The translations under genes and the position numbers were made by a program. The notes beneath the pieces were generated by a model, which saw only the letters and a list, made by a program, of their open reading frames with translations, searched no databases and was not told the origin of the DNA. Source: Solea solea (taxonomy: Eukaryota; Chordata; Actinopteri; Pleuronectiformes; Soleidae). From it: a stretch of 64,000 bases of DNA. The DNA lies in NCBI RefSeq assembly GCF_958295425.1, contig NC_081136.1, positions 5,471,811 to 5,535,810 on the forward strand, written 5' to 3'. Positions 1 to 14,300 of this stretch are shown here, piece after piece (positions within the stretch are counted from its first letter, which is position 1; the number at the start of each line of letters is the position of its first letter).

Positions 1-154
1 CTCATAATCACTTCACCCCACGGAGTGAGAGTGAAGTATTGTTTTTAGTGGCTCTATGTGTCTGTCCGCACTTCCGCACTTGTCCAACAGAGGCAACATT
101 TACCATTCACGCAACAAGCCTCTGGGGCTTGTTGTGTCTCTGATTGCCTTGTTA

Positions 155-372
155 TGACTTAGCATGTCAATTATGACTTAGCATCTCATAATTATGACAG
201 CATCTCGAATTTGACTTAGCATCTCAATTATAACTTAGCGTCTGATAAATGACTTGGATAAAAGGCATAGATATGACTTAGCATCTCAGCATCTGATAAA
301 TATGACTTAGCATCGCATAGTTATGATTTAGCATCTTATCATCTCATACTTGTGACTTAGCATCTCTTATGA
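155..372. repeat. Degenerate tandem repeat, unit about tatgacttagcatctcataat
   Basis: The phrase gacttagcatctca recurs with small changes about eight times, separated by AT-rich spacers. The unit is about 20 to 30 bp and is not perfectly periodic. It lies upstream of arhgef11. No coding potential is visible. Confidence 0.7.
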
Positions 373-449
373 CCTGGGTATGCAAAACCCTAATGAAAAT
401 AAAAATATATACTATTTTAGGTTTAGGTTTTTGCATACCCAAGTCATAA
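367..449. repeat. Short inverted repeat (hairpin) element
   Basis: The left arm at 367-393 (ttatgacctgggtatgcaaa and on) is repeated in reverse complement at 417-449 (ending tttgcatacccaagtcataa) with about one mismatch. The loop is AT-rich. This could be a tiny MITE or a fold-back sequence directly next to the tandem repeat. Confidence 0.65.
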
Positions 450-779
450 TTATGTACACAACAGTAAAAGTTTCATTGTGTGGTGAACGCCCCCTCAATT
501 TAGACTAGATTAACATGGACACCAATAATCAAAATATTGACCTTATTTTCAATAGATATGCATGTCAAGAAAAAAAATGCTAGTCACAATTGTTGGGTGT
601 GATTCACTGATTATTCCCGGTCAGTTTAATCCCATTAGGACGTCTTCATAATTTGAATATGAACATATCTTAATCTGGTTATTTATCCAGATTATGAGTT
701 CGAGTCAGTAGAGTCTCAATCAGAAATAATTTTAGTTCCTAAACTATATGTAATTATGTTGCAGTACCTCGTTTTAGAC

Positions 780-2340
780 ACACGGGGGCGCTGTTAAGCC
801 CAGATTTCCTCTTGTGTGATCTTTGAGGACATGGTGGTGGATCAGCAGCCAGTCAAGACAGCAGGAATAACAACACAGCAGAGATCGTGAATCACAAGAA
901 TCGGGTGTTAAGGCCAATAATTATATGCTGCTAAATACGCGACTTGACTCCGGATCCTCTGCTCGACCAGGAAAGAGCCAAAGCAAATCCAAACCGGACC
1001 TATGTGACTTGTTTTGGGGAGAAGAAGATCTGAGGTGGAGCTCTGCTGGAGCCGCAGTGCCTTTAGCTAGCCGGCTAACATGTAGCTTTAATACCTGGAT
1101 TTTTGCACCATAAATCGGATTTATCGAGCTGGAATTTACCCGGACTGCTATCACATCTACCACCATAACACCCTACTATTGGAATGTAGTTGAAAGATTG
1201 CTCAAGCCTTTAATTTTTGCAGACTTAGCTTACTAGTTAGCTAGCTCCGAGGAAGGACCAACTCGTCGGTACAGCTGAAGGCCGCATAAATTGTTCTTCG
1301 AGACGGCGTGAGCACCAACGCGATGCCGCGGCTTCACGTCGGCCTGCGCATGAAAACATTCGTAAGATAACGCTAGCTTTATATAACAGGCCGCCTCAGG
1401 TAGTCGGTATAATCTATTGGGTCTGCTAATTAGGCAAATCACACCTCTAGGCACCTTTTATATTTTTTGTTATTATTCCACGTTATTTTAAGCCCAGGGA
1501 TCGAACTAGCTAAAGCCGGGTAACCTGAACATTTGTTTACAGTGTGTTAGCATGTATATGTGTGCCAGGTACAGTGGAGGGCAAGGAAATACATTTTAAA
1601 TCCACTTTAGGTACAGGTTTTTTGCAATTATTAGCCACGGCAATGTAGATAAGATGACTTTAGAAGTTGACGTGATCTATAGTTAAGGTAAATGACTGAA
1701 ACGAATATTCATGGTAGTTTAGCTAATCTTAGGTTAGTTGGCACATCTGTTAAAGCCACACATGTAAACAAGAGCCATTTATGTATTAGTCTGTGTTTCT
1801 TTTTATGCAAGCTGTCACTAAATACTCAATTCGTTAAGACACTAAAATAATAGTTGTTGTTTTTTTGCTCTGGAGCACAACGCGACATATCAGCCATTCA
1901 TTCATGATTGATGACCCTTGAGGAAGCAGACTGTCCTTTATCTCCCCCCCACTACAGCTCAACCACTGCATCCAGTTGGGCTATCACTAACAGTCTGTGC
2001 TAGAGTATTTATGTCAAACCACTAATGTGACCAGGTAAAGGAGGACATGGAGGACTTTTTTCTATTTTGAATGTTAGTTTTAGCAGCACTTTTCTTCGTT
2101 ATCCTACTGACACCTCACTGGAAACAGCTTGGGGTTGGACTGGGAACATGAGGAGCACGCTGTTTGATCAGACCAGCTTCCACGTATCTTGAGGATTTTA
2201 TCAGAGAGCACAAACAAAGAGCCCCGATTGTGTGGACCCGAGACCTGAGGAGGAACGAGATGGGGATGGTGATAAAAGAGGCTCAGTGACGGTGCCAATC
2301 CCCACAGCAGGAAGCAGAGGAGTGAGACAAGGCTACAGAC
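780..2340 (+). promoter_or_regulatory. Upstream region of arhgef11, possible 5' UTR or promoter
   Basis: This stretch lies directly 5' of the arhgef11 start codon. CpG-containing patches around 780-1330 stand out from the AT-rich surroundings. The last hundred bases before the ATG are purine-rich and compatible with a 5' UTR. A possible splice acceptor (ccccacag) lies near 2300. No transcription start can be fixed from sequence alone. Confidence 0.3.
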
Positions 2341-5300
2341 ATGAGTCTACGCCAACCCACCTCTACCTTGGACAGGTATGAGCTTCCTGGTCCCCTATAC
2401 CCAGACAAGTATCTGTTAAACATCTAAGCAACTTCCACATTGTTGGGCTCTCAGTTGAGCCACTTGACGTCTTTATCTCACTTCCCAGTCAGGTCAAAGA
2501 AAAACAAGTCAGACAAGCTGTTTACGGGGAGGTGATAAAACTGCAGCCTGAGAATCTGACCTGGAACCAAGTTTAAGCAAAATATCTCACAATATTTACT
2601 ATTTTCTCGCTTAATCAATATGTGTTTGGATGTCAGAAAATGTTGAAAAACGATCCCAAACCTCAAAATGATCATGTTCTCAAATGTCTTGTCCAAAAGC
2701 CAAAAATAATTAATTTTAATGATTTTTTTTCCCTATATGGCGCAAGGGAACCAGAAGCTGATAGAATAGATTATCAAAATAATAATAATAATAATAATAA
2801 TAACAATATTAGGAATGGCTTGATATCACTTTTCTGGACCCATGCAGTGCACATATCTATCAGTGAATTAGTTTTTTTACCTCTTTGAAATTCATAAGCT
2901 GTTAACCACACAGTTCTAAAGTCATAACTAGACATTTCAAAAGCAAATAACACTCCAGTAGCATAACAAATATCCTGCTCCCACAAATGAACACATTACC
3001 AGGCTAAAGTTTATCTTATCCATCCACACAGTTGATATCAACATCCAATCCAATCTTGTCCAGTATTGGTCTGATAACAATACTTAGTATCATATGGGCC
3101 CATCCCTGTTTCCATTTAAAACTGAATTTCTGAGTCTGTGTGGCTTCCTTCACCTGCTGTGTTTTAGCTTTGCATGTGCTAAAACACACTTCACCAACTG
3201 TACTTCATTTCTATGTCACTGCTGTTCACCACATTGGCCTGACACCGTTTCTGCAATTGTTTGTCTGATGCTCCTTTGTCTTGATCACGTCTTTCCTGTT
3301 TTGCCTGCTGTCAAACTTGTGTCTCTCTCTCTCTGTGTCTGTGTTATTCTTTTGCACATGCCCTCTGTCTGTCTGTCTGTCTGTCTGTGTCATGTGACTG
3401 CAGGGAAGTCAATAAGAAAAATGCCCACCTGTTCAGGTAGGACAGCGTTTCAGTCAGAGCTCATGTCTGGGTCTGGGGGTTTAATGTCATGGAAAGATTG
3501 TGGTACCGCTTTGCATATGGCATGAAATTAGCCAAAGATTTGGTATTATAATTTTTTAAACTTCTATTCCAATAATGTGTCACTGTGTAAAGCAAGCTAA
3601 CACTCAGAACCTTACGTACAAAAATGTAAACTTTAAAGCCTAAAACACTGTTGAGATCATTTTGAGATTTGGGGAACACTGATCGACATTTTTTAAATCA
3701 TATTATGGACCAAACAACTAATCAGTTAATTGAGAAAATATACAGATATACATGAATTTCATATCTTTTAAAAATTGTTTTGAGGCATGTGCCAATTCAT
3801 TACTGCTGTAAAATTATACAAATGTGGATCAGTCCCATCATAGGTTATACCTGATCCGATTAAAGCATGGGTAGGCGACATATTTGTTTGTTTAATTGAT
3901 CAATAACTCCATAATATCTTAGAAAAGCAACCTAAAATAGGCTGATAATTAAATGGTATCAAATGTGGGCGGAGCTTTGGTTGTCTTTCAGGTATGAATT
4001 TCGTCTGTTCCAACTCATCTGACACGATGGAGCTCAGGACCAAGAGTCTCTGTGCCGAATTGTTAGCATTTGACGGCTAATCTTCCTACTGTAGCTTTAA
4101 TTGGGCCAATATTGGTGATTATACTGTTGGAGTGTACTGAAAAAAAGATCAATTATAAAACTGATTTACAAAGTAATACTAGATTTACTCAAACTCTGTC
4201 CACTTGATAGTTTTGGTTTGAAATACATAATAGATTTCAATTGACCTCCCTTCATTTTCATTGTCGGATAAACTCTTTCAAAAAAAATTCTTCTTGAATC
4301 CTCACATTCAAAAGGCTAAAATCAATCAATATTCCACCAATATTTAACAATAGAACCCAGAGGTGAGACAGCCTTGTTTGATTTGTTGCCATCTTAAATC
4401 AATATGAATAGTTTAATTACACTGTCACATTTGAAATATGTTCTATACTGTTTGCAAGTTCACTGTTTACATTGTGTTCCTGTGCTATTCACCCTTAAAT
4501 AAATATATTCTTGGGAGAGTTTGTGGCTTTTGTCAATGTTTACAATGTGTACGAGTAAAGAGGGCGTTGGGATCATGTGAACTCCCACTTTCTTTTGAAT
4601 AGTTTTGCATCAATACTCTGCTTCATACTTGTTGTAACGTTAACTGGGATATTATAGGATAAGTGCAATTATAAAGTCTTTTTTTCTCTGTTTCCTTCTC
4701 CCCTCTGTCTGTTCTTTCTTCCTTGACACGCTTCGCTTTCAGCCCCTTTGCTGCTTGGTGAGTTTGTCCGTCAACTGTTTTCTTGGTGCCTCTTATTAAC
4801 TCATCTTCCTGACCAAATGAATCTTTTCCTCCCGAGTCACTCTTTTCTCTATCGTTGCTGTCTTTGTTAGTTTTCCTTTTTTCTTCCGGCCCTGATCCGA
4901 TCACTGTTTATTGCTCCTTTACTGATGCTTCATGTCTTTTTATAACGTCATGTAAAAGCCCCTTTCCCCCACGTACCTCCCTCACAGGCTCAGCAGTCTA
5001 ACCATTGGAGACTCTGAACGCAAATCTTCGACCACCCAGCAGAGGGAGCCACTGGCCGACATCTCTTTAGAGAGTGCGGGTAATTGCGATTTCAGAATCA
5101 ATGTGATATGAACATATTTAATATCCTCCTGAAGCACTCATTATATATTTCTGTGTCTTCCTCACACAGGTACTGGTCTCGTGCAGAGATGTGTGGTCGT
5201 ACAGAAGGACCAGCTCGGTTTTGGCTTTACAGTGTGTGGAGAGAGGGTCAAGCTAGTGCAGAATGTGCGACCAGGTGAGACATGTGCCCACGAGAGCTGT

Positions 5301-8300
5301 TTTTTATTCGTTACGCTGTTATCCTGCTATTTTTTGCTTAAGTTTGGTATAAATATGACAAAAAAGTAGTTATTTTGGAAGTTAACTCTCATGTGTCCAT
5401 CAGGTCCTCTTATAACTATAACTGTTAAAGGTTTAGTGCTTTTGTAAGTTTATAATTCCATATTTTCTTTACTGTATATACTAAAATACTAACACTCAGA
5501 ATCTTAAGGACAAAATTGTGCAAATTAAAACATAAACTGAAGGTATTTTTTCCCCACAAAACATTCCTGACCTCACATTTATTTTTACTATTTATTTTCA
5601 TCAGACTCTTTCTCCTCTGCTTGAATGCATGTAACATCCCAGGTAATCCAGGAGGTGGCAGTGCTGCATTATAAATGCTCAATGAGAAATAAATTAACAG
5701 GATAACCCCTTGTTTTAAAAGGGTGTCCAAAAGTTAAAACCTTTCATTGAAAATGTATTTTTCCTCAATAAAGGGGCAGACTAATAATTAAAAATTCTAA
5801 TGATTAACTATTCACTAGTTGATACAGATGCTGTGTTTCTTGCAGATAAGTAGTGACACTACACAATGAAAAATATTAATAGAAATCATTGGCTTTAATT
5901 TAGTATGTGAAAAATATGACATGCTTTGTAAGCTAAGAATTGTGGAAATACATTTTAGGCAAAAAAAAAAACCCATTGGCATTTAAGGATTTAAAATGCA
6001 AAATGATCTTGGATTTTTGTAATCATCAGTTTTGATGTTGCTTTAAGAATGAACCCATTGAATAAATACTCAAATAGGCATCTTTTTTTTACACTGTTCC
6101 CAGGTGATAACAGAAACTCAGCCAGAGGAAAAGTGTTGGAAAATACATACAAGTCTCATTTTACAGCTATGTACTGTTTTAAATCATCTTATTTTACCTA
6201 TAAATGTTTCATTTTCACAGGTGGTGCTGCAGTCAAGGCCGGAGTCCAAGAAGGAGACCGCATCATAAAGGTATTTATTTACTACGGTCATATGACTGAA
6301 TGTAAAATGTCTTCCTTCACTGACATTTCCCCCCTTCTTGTCTCAGGTGAATGGCTTGTTGGTGTCCTCCATGTCCCATCAGGAGGTGGTAAAGCTCATC
6401 AAATGTGAGTTTTTAATACATTTCTCATCGTTTTTTTCTTTTTAAGTTTCATTTTTCTATTCTCTTAATTCGGCATCTTCTTTGCATTGACCTATAGCTG
6501 GACCGTACGTAGCTCTGACACTACAGGGACCTCCCCCACTAGCTGCTACCTTGCCCTTAGAGCCCCTCCCTACTGACCTCACACCCAATCAAAGAACCTC
6601 TCTTGGTGGGGAAGCTCCGCCTCCTCCATCACCACCTCTGCCCTCTGGACTGAGCAGCAACTCTTCCCAAAGAATCACAGGACCCAAACCACTACAGGTA
6701 AGTTAAATATCAGCATTTAAGAGCTTATTTCAAATACAGAAAGCACATTCTACATGTTTTTAATTTGGTGATGCGTTTCATTTCAGGACCCAGAAGTACA
6801 AAAACATGCCACTCAGATACTCAGGAAAATGCTGGAGCAGGAAGAAGCTGAACTGCAGGTAACACACTCGTGCATTCACAAATTAGGTGTTCCAGGAGAG
6901 AACACTCGCCTCAGGCTGCCGCCTGCTCTTGCTCCTACCTGACGTCATGTTGTCGCTGACATCTGCCGCTAATAACCCAGACCTGACCCCGGTTTACAGG
7001 ACCTGATGGAGGAGCACTTGAGGAACCCTTCACCGTCGCTGGAGGAGCGGATTGAAAGTGCCAAGAGGAGGGCGCGCCAAGTCAGGGTGAAGATTCAGCA
7101 AGATGTGGTGAGGAGATCCTTTTCTAGTACAAGTAAAAGTAGAAAATAACCACCCATAAAATTAGTCACATGATGGAAAATAAAATGTGCGAGTGAAGGT
7201 GAGATATAAACTTTGGAACACACTACCCATAGATATCAGATATCTTTTAAAAGAAGACTTTAAACTTATCTTTTTACTCGAGCCTTCAACAAGCTCCTTT
7301 TTAGTCTACCCTGTGTTGTTTTTTACAGTTTTATTTGCTTTTTAAATTTTATTTTCCTTTTATTGCAAAGCACTTTAAGCTGCAATCCTTGCATGAAAAG
7401 GTGCTATACAAATAAAGTTTATTATTAAACGTGTACAGGGTTTAGCCAAAAAACAAATACACCAGTACATTTTAAAAATATTAAATAGAAGAAGAATATA
7501 TGTAAAAATACGGCTGATATACATAGTAGTGGTTTGTTTTACCCGTTTGGAGGAAAAACAAACGGCACATTATAAAGTTAAAAAGTTAAACAGATAAAAA
7601 TTGATGAATAAATGTCTCAGGCGATTCATTATGATGAAGTTTGACACAAAGGAAGAAGGCTTTTCATTGAACATGGAACATATACACAGTCAAACAAATG
7701 GAGATTATCCTTAATCTAAAGCAATTTTCCACATTTACACAAGGATTAGATCGTAGAATTCGAACTACATGGAGGGACAACTTGGTATTTTCACTTAAAC
7801 ATACACCTGTTCTTGTTTAATTTGAGCAGAATTGCAAGAAACTGCATTTTAAACAACTTTAAACCAGACAGAAAGGTTTGGTACTCACACTCCAGCAAGC
7901 TGCTTCTCTCCCACTGCAGGAAGTCGCTCACCTGCTTGTCGACCATGTGCTCGTTAAGAGTCCAACCCGATTGGCTGTCGCTGATTGTGGAAAAGATGGC
8001 TCCCAGGTTTTGCTGAATGCCAGTCAAGACTCAAAAATGCCCATTGTAGTAATAGTAATGAAGCTCAGTATCGATTCTATTAATTTTTCGAATGAAAACT
8101 CTTCATCGAAACGATCCGATATCAAAAGATCTTTTAATATGCGTCCAATTAAATTTTCTCCCCAGAGGAAAATACAAAGAATAAAAGCAAGTTACAACTA
8201 AGCCAGTATAATTTGCTGCACCACTGTTTTGCAAGATGTGGTCATGCAAACCCTGAAAGCACCGCTGTCAAACACAAGGACAGGACATGCGGCTTTTATT

Positions 8301-11300
8301 TTGGATTTAAAATCCACAAATTCTGTCATATTTAGGCAAAAAAAACGAGTTTTCACATTTGTACACATTTTTTTTAATCTGCTTCTCCAGGAGGGAACAC
8401 GAACTGAGTCTGTCACGAGCTACGTCAAAGCAGGGGAAGGTTTGTATCGCTTCACATCAATATTACACCTTTGTTGTACAGCCACGGAAAAGTTTTCTGA
8501 ATTCAGTCCCATTTTTTTTGATGTCGTATCAGTTGTTCAAATCTTCCTGTTTTTTTCCGTCAGGTCGACTGTCGGTGGACTCGGGCGAAGGCGACATCGA
8601 GGTAAGATGCTCGCCCTTGGCTTTTTCATGAACCGGTGAGATTGGCTCTGCGCGTGTTTGTGTGATGCGATGGTCCCACTCATCCCGTCCCCTCCTCGTC
8701 CTCCCTGCCTACCTCCCTCCCTTTCTCCTTCCCCCTCCTCCCCAGGCCTTTGAGAGTCCCCACTCCTCCCCCTCATCTTCCTTCAGGACCCCCCTTCACC
8801 GACGGCAGAGCTCCGACACACACACCCTCTCTGATTCGGTGAGACGGACACACACACACACACACACGCCTTTGCATTTACTTCACTTGCTCAAGAGTTT
8901 GTCTGGACAAGCTTTTCAGCGCTGTATCAGAAGAAATCTGTGACTCTACTAAATGTTGACACCATTCCGGTTTTATGAACATCATGATATTCAGGCCGCC
9001 TGGATTTATTTAGATTTTATTGCTGCGATGGTGCCTCTGCTCCATCGCAAGATAACTTTCACTTTCGATATCTGGCAGTTATTTAACCGTTTAGGAATTG
9101 CCGTACTGAGAAGCTGACATCACAAATGTGTGACGTGCTGGTGAATCTTGTCTGTGATTGGGGCGGAAGTCCTGAGGGCTACCGTAATGACAAGTATATG
9201 GGCTCAAAGCTCTATTTCTCTGCTTCCCGGTATCCATCCATCCATCCTCTACTGCTTTACCCTGCACATGAGGGTCGCACGGGGGGATGCTGTGACAATC
9301 TCAGCCAGGGCAGATCGCCAGTCCATAGTTTTTTTGTATTTTCTAGATATCACAAGCGGTCTAGGAGTTACGGTAATGAGAAGGCATATCCAGATGGAAT
9401 TATTTACCTCTTTGTAAATGATGCTCAGTCCTCACTTTATCACGTGATGATGCTTTATCACCACGACCTTTTGTTCTTAATCGCGTCTTATAGTCGTTCT
9501 GTGTCGAGCAGCGTGTTTAAAAAAAAAAACCTACGTTTGTGTTCAAAGGGCGGCAAAGCCCAGATCATCGGCCCCGAGGAGGAATATGAAGATGACGGCT
9601 ACGCATTCAATGAAGTGAGACGGACATTTAAAGCACATTCACTCTGTTTTACACTTTCTTCATTGAACTTTTTTCTTTATTTTACTTTGCTTTTTGCTTC
9701 TGTTGCACGTTCAGATGGACGGGCCATTCCAGGACATCGAGTTGTTGAAATCGCGACCAGCGCACATGACGGTCTTCATGAGATACATCTTCACTCAACT
9801 CCTGGACCCCAACCCTCTGGTCAGTCCCGGTTATATTCTGACTTTGGTTTGAACTAATGTGAAATAATAACTTACTGAACTTGATGCAGCACTTATTTTC
9901 AAAATTGATTAATCTGTCGAGTGCTTGTTTGTCAGGAAATGTTGAAAAATATTGATCATTGTTTACCAAACCTGGATATTATGATGTTCTTGAATATCTT
10001 GTTTTGTCCACAAACTAAAATTATTTAAAGGTTTTTTTATCATTTCTTTCTTTTATGGAGGAAAGAAACTGGGAAATATTAACATTTTAGAAGCTGTAAA
10101 ATCAGGGAACTTATTATTATTGAAAAAACACTCAAACCGCTTAATCAAAATAGTTAAAGTTAGTCCAGTGAACAAAAAACAACAATGGGTGTTTGACCAC
10201 ATATGAAAAGTCAATTTTCATATGTATACAGCCCCCCTCTGCAGCTGTATACACACAAACGCTCCCTCAGTCAGGTCTGATAGTTTTGCTTGATGGCCTG
10301 TTTTCTGATGACAGTGTCACTTCATTGTCACTTCATTGAGGCGCCGCTAACCCAAACCATGCGCGGTTGTTTGTGTCTGTTGCAGCTGTTTTACTTGTCT
10401 GTGGAGGCGTATCTGGGCTCCAGTTCGAAAGACGCCCGAGCTCTTGCACCGCAGATCTGCTCCCATTTTCTGGACCCAGACGCTGTAAGTGCCAACATGA
10501 ATTTTTCATAATTTTACTTTTATTTCACTTATCCATTGAAAGTAGGACTGAACAATTCATCGAAATTCAATTGAAAAATCACAATAATTTCCGCAATTCC
10601 TCAAAATAATAGAAATTAAATATTTATTCAGACCCGTTCAGCCCTAATTGACAGTATTTTATACTGTTACTTTATCATACAGCAATGACGAACATCAGTA
10701 TCTGACCTTTTTCAAATAGAATGCAATTTCCTTCCTTTTCTCGCAGCCCCTGAAAATCAAAGTACGAGAGGATTATCTCGCAGATATCGGTAAGAAAATC
10801 GAACGGCTATGTTTATGACAGACTTGCCTGTTTATTGTCCCGTGTGTCCACTCAATGCCCACTGTCTGTCCTCCCATCAGAGAGTCGATTACATGTCCAG
10901 GAGGACATCAGAGGACCTCTGTCTGAGCTGCAGCAGCTGGTCCTACCGGACATCCAGGACCAGATACAGGACTACAGGTACATTTTCTGTGTTTAGAGCA
11001 GCAGCAAGAGACGTTAACTTCATTATAAGTTCATCATTTTCTTCAGAGGCTCATTTAAACCTGTGGAGTTTTTCCTGTGTCTCGCAGGAGCAAGCAGATG
11101 ATGGGTCTGGGCTCGTTGTTTGGAGAAGGAGACCTGCAGCACCTGGACGGAGACCCGGTGAAGGAGAGACAGGTGGTGGACAAACAGGTCACCGCCCTCT
11201 GGGAGATACTGTGAGTGCAGGGCACCTCACGATACGATTACTAATAAGATAAAAATAGCAGGGTTAAATAGTTAAGTTATAGATTAATCACTGCTAAATC

Positions 11301-14300
11301 TGTCGTCGCAGTCCAGAGTAATTTGATTCTGGTGTGAATTCCGCTGCAGACATAAACCCAGACAGTAGTGGGTGTTATTGGAATTTCTAAACCCAGTGGG
11401 AAAGTGGCTTTTCTCAGATGTGACCATTGCATTAATCGTTATCTTACAAGAAATTCCGTTCACACATTAACTACATCTTTTCTATCTAAATGACTTCAAG
11501 ACACAGAAGATCGGGGTTGTCTTTTTCTTTGTCTTAATCCACCGTTTAAATATTATTTACATGAGTGCTGCCCAGCGCGTCGCTCTGATTATGAACACGT
11601 TCGGTCGGGTTTGCTTAGCAACAGCGGGCCAATAAAACTGTAATTACAAAGTGACAGACGGAGCTCAACCGGGATCGCCATAACAAAGGTCGCCGCTGAA
11701 GCCGCAAACCCAGAAAACCACCTGGCGTTGACACCCGCGCGTCGATTCCCGTCACGTGACTGTGACACTGCTCTCTCTATCTTTGAGATGGAGAGAGTGC
11801 ACTTGCTATTTGTGGGAGTTAAAAGCTGTTTGTTTTTGTGTCTCCCTTTCTGTCCAGATCAAAGCACGAAGAAGACAGAAGGTAAAATGTTGTCTCTATT
11901 TCATTTTCATTCCTATTCCTTACCTATTATTTGCGTCTTTTCTTTTGTTCACTCTTCCTTCTCCTTATCGCCTCATCCCTCCGTGACACTGACCATCATG
12001 TTTGTTCCATCTCTCCTCTCCTCTCTCTCTGTCTGTCTGTCTCTGTCTCCTCCCCCTTCGTTCGTCTCCCCCACAGTTCTCCTCTGGCATCGGCGGTCCT
12101 CCTCTACCTGCGTCACTCTGGCATCAAACTAAGAGACTCCAAGGTTTTCCCCGGTCTGAGCACAGAAAAGGAGAAGTGGCTCGCTTTCTTAAAGACAAAA
12201 AAGGTAAGAGCGACAGAGGAAACAGTCTGGTAAAAAAATGCTAATTAACTCTTGAGCAGCAGGTCTGGTAAATATACAGTTGTGAGTATAGCTAATGAAA
12301 TACAATAAGAAATCATGCTCAGGTGTGAAATTGTGGCTGATACTGATGTGGATGTTTTGTGTTGCCGTTTGTTTCACAGCTGTGTATAGTTGTTTTTTTT
12401 TGTCATTGGCGCAGAGAATGACAGGCTCTTGAATTTCCCCTTGGGGATCAATAAAGTTTTTTGAATTGAATTGAATTGAAATCTTCAATATAAACCCTAA
12501 AATAACGCATCACACTACCTCACTAGCTTTGAATGAAAAACACTGCTTTACATCCCATACGACTTAAGCTTTACAGACTCTTCTTTGTCTACAATACAAC
12601 AATTTATTCAATTAAAGGTTTGATTTACATTTACACAGATGATATTGGGTGTTGATGGAAAATTTAAGCTGGTAGAAGTCACTTTTCTTATTCCCAAATG
12701 AATCCCCCTATAATAAGGTATCAACATTGATTATGTGGCATAAACTAACTGTACGGTTCTTCTCTCTGCAGCTGACTGGCACCAAGAAAGAGAAAGATGG
12801 AGAGGATAAGAAGAGAAATCCCATCTTGAAATACATCGGCAAACCCCGGAGCACATCCCAGTCCAGTAAATACACACACACACACACTCACACACACACA
12901 CTCACACTCACACTCACGTAGAAAGGAGATGAAGAAAAAAAGCAGTAAAAAAATCCCTCTGTTAATAATTATCTTGACCTACTTGACAAAATGCTGAAAA
13001 GCTAATGCTCATACGTAGGGCTGCAATAGTAATTTGATTATTAATCGTCAATTTAAACTGCTTTTAATAATTGATCAATGATTTTTTGGAATATGTTCCA
13101 AGTTTTTTCCTCACGTAACAAAAGAAGTCATTAAAACTCAATCAATGGAGAAAATAATGCAGCCCTAGTTATTATCACACAACGGAACACAACACACATG
13201 CTCACATTGACAACACTGGTTTGTTTTTGTCCTCTGTTTGCCCTTTAATTGTCATTTATTGATTTATGGACTTCCCATCGAGTTGCCATTGTTCTGATTT
13301 CATTTCTTTTTTTGTGGTTCATTTTGGTTTTCATAGCATTCCATGTCCCGTTGTCACCCAACGAAGGTACATTCTTTTCTTTTTTTTTCTTTGTTTTGCT
13401 TTCTTACTCTTCAGTGACTTTAGACGTTTGTTTGTTTTTTGTTCGGATCAAACAAACGATTTTACCTCTCGTGTGTGTGTGTGTGCGTGCAGTCCGTCCC
13501 GGCAGTGTGAGGAACATCATTCAGCATTTTGAGAATCACACGGAGACGGGAGAGGAGGGAGACGACGCTGCCGACCCTCAGAGGCTCTCCACCAGCAGCC
13601 TGGGAGAAGACAGCATGGACAGGTAGGGCGTTATCACCTGGATGTGGGTTTGCCCGGAGAAGCTTTTGTCCTTCCTCATAAAGAAAGAACCCGCTGCTGG
13701 ATCTTAAAGGGTCAATATGCGATCTAACCAACTTGAAACTGACTTCACAGAGATAAAATGCTGTTTTTTTGTGTTTGTTTTTTTTTTTGCTTCCCTGCAG
13801 CAGCCCGACAGTCTCGGTGCGTCTGGCACGCAGCGAGTCACTGAAGGCACAGGGGGAAGGGCGCCGGCGGGGCGCCGCCTCGGGAACGGAGTCCGTGCCC
13901 CGCTCGCGCAGCGACGTGGACATGGAGGACTGCGGGGACGAGAGGGAGGGGCCGGGTCTCAGGCCGCTGCAGCACAGCGCTTCGTCGTCGGCATCCAGCA
14001 GCTCTGCGCGGTAAAGATTCACTGACCTACATGCGACCGAAGATGCCGTAGCGACAGACTTTTTTTTTGTAGAACCCTGTAAAGGATATTTCAGCTTGAG
14101 AGCATGAGACACCCTCGCGAGAAAACATGGCTACAAGGAAAAACTCATATTAGCCACTTAAAAAAAAGGCTAAAATCCTCATTCACTGCACCAAAGTCCA
14201 TGGAGAAAATCTGCAATTTAATAACTCAGCACACAGGCGTCGTTACCCCACTGCTGCCTCCATCAGCAAGTCAAAATGTACCCGCAGGACATAAACTGAC

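Noticed and set aside
155..372. CRISPR-like array
   Set aside because: The repeats are degenerate, the spacers are similar to the repeats, and this is a vertebrate nuclear genome.
3094..3525. A 143-residue + strand frame in arhgef11 intron 1
   Set aside because: It is low-complexity Cys/Leu/Ser from TCTG repeats and has no acceptor/donor pair in phase with exons 1 and 2.
9126..9857. A 243-residue open frame on the + strand
   Set aside because: It is arhgef11 exons 12 and 13 with intron read-through before, between and after. The exons are bounded by consensus splice sites and the intronic part has no domain.
13462..14112. A 216-residue open frame on the - strand
   Set aside because: It runs antisense to arhgef11 exons 22-23. 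GC-rich coding sequence often leaves such shadows, and the translation shows no known motif.
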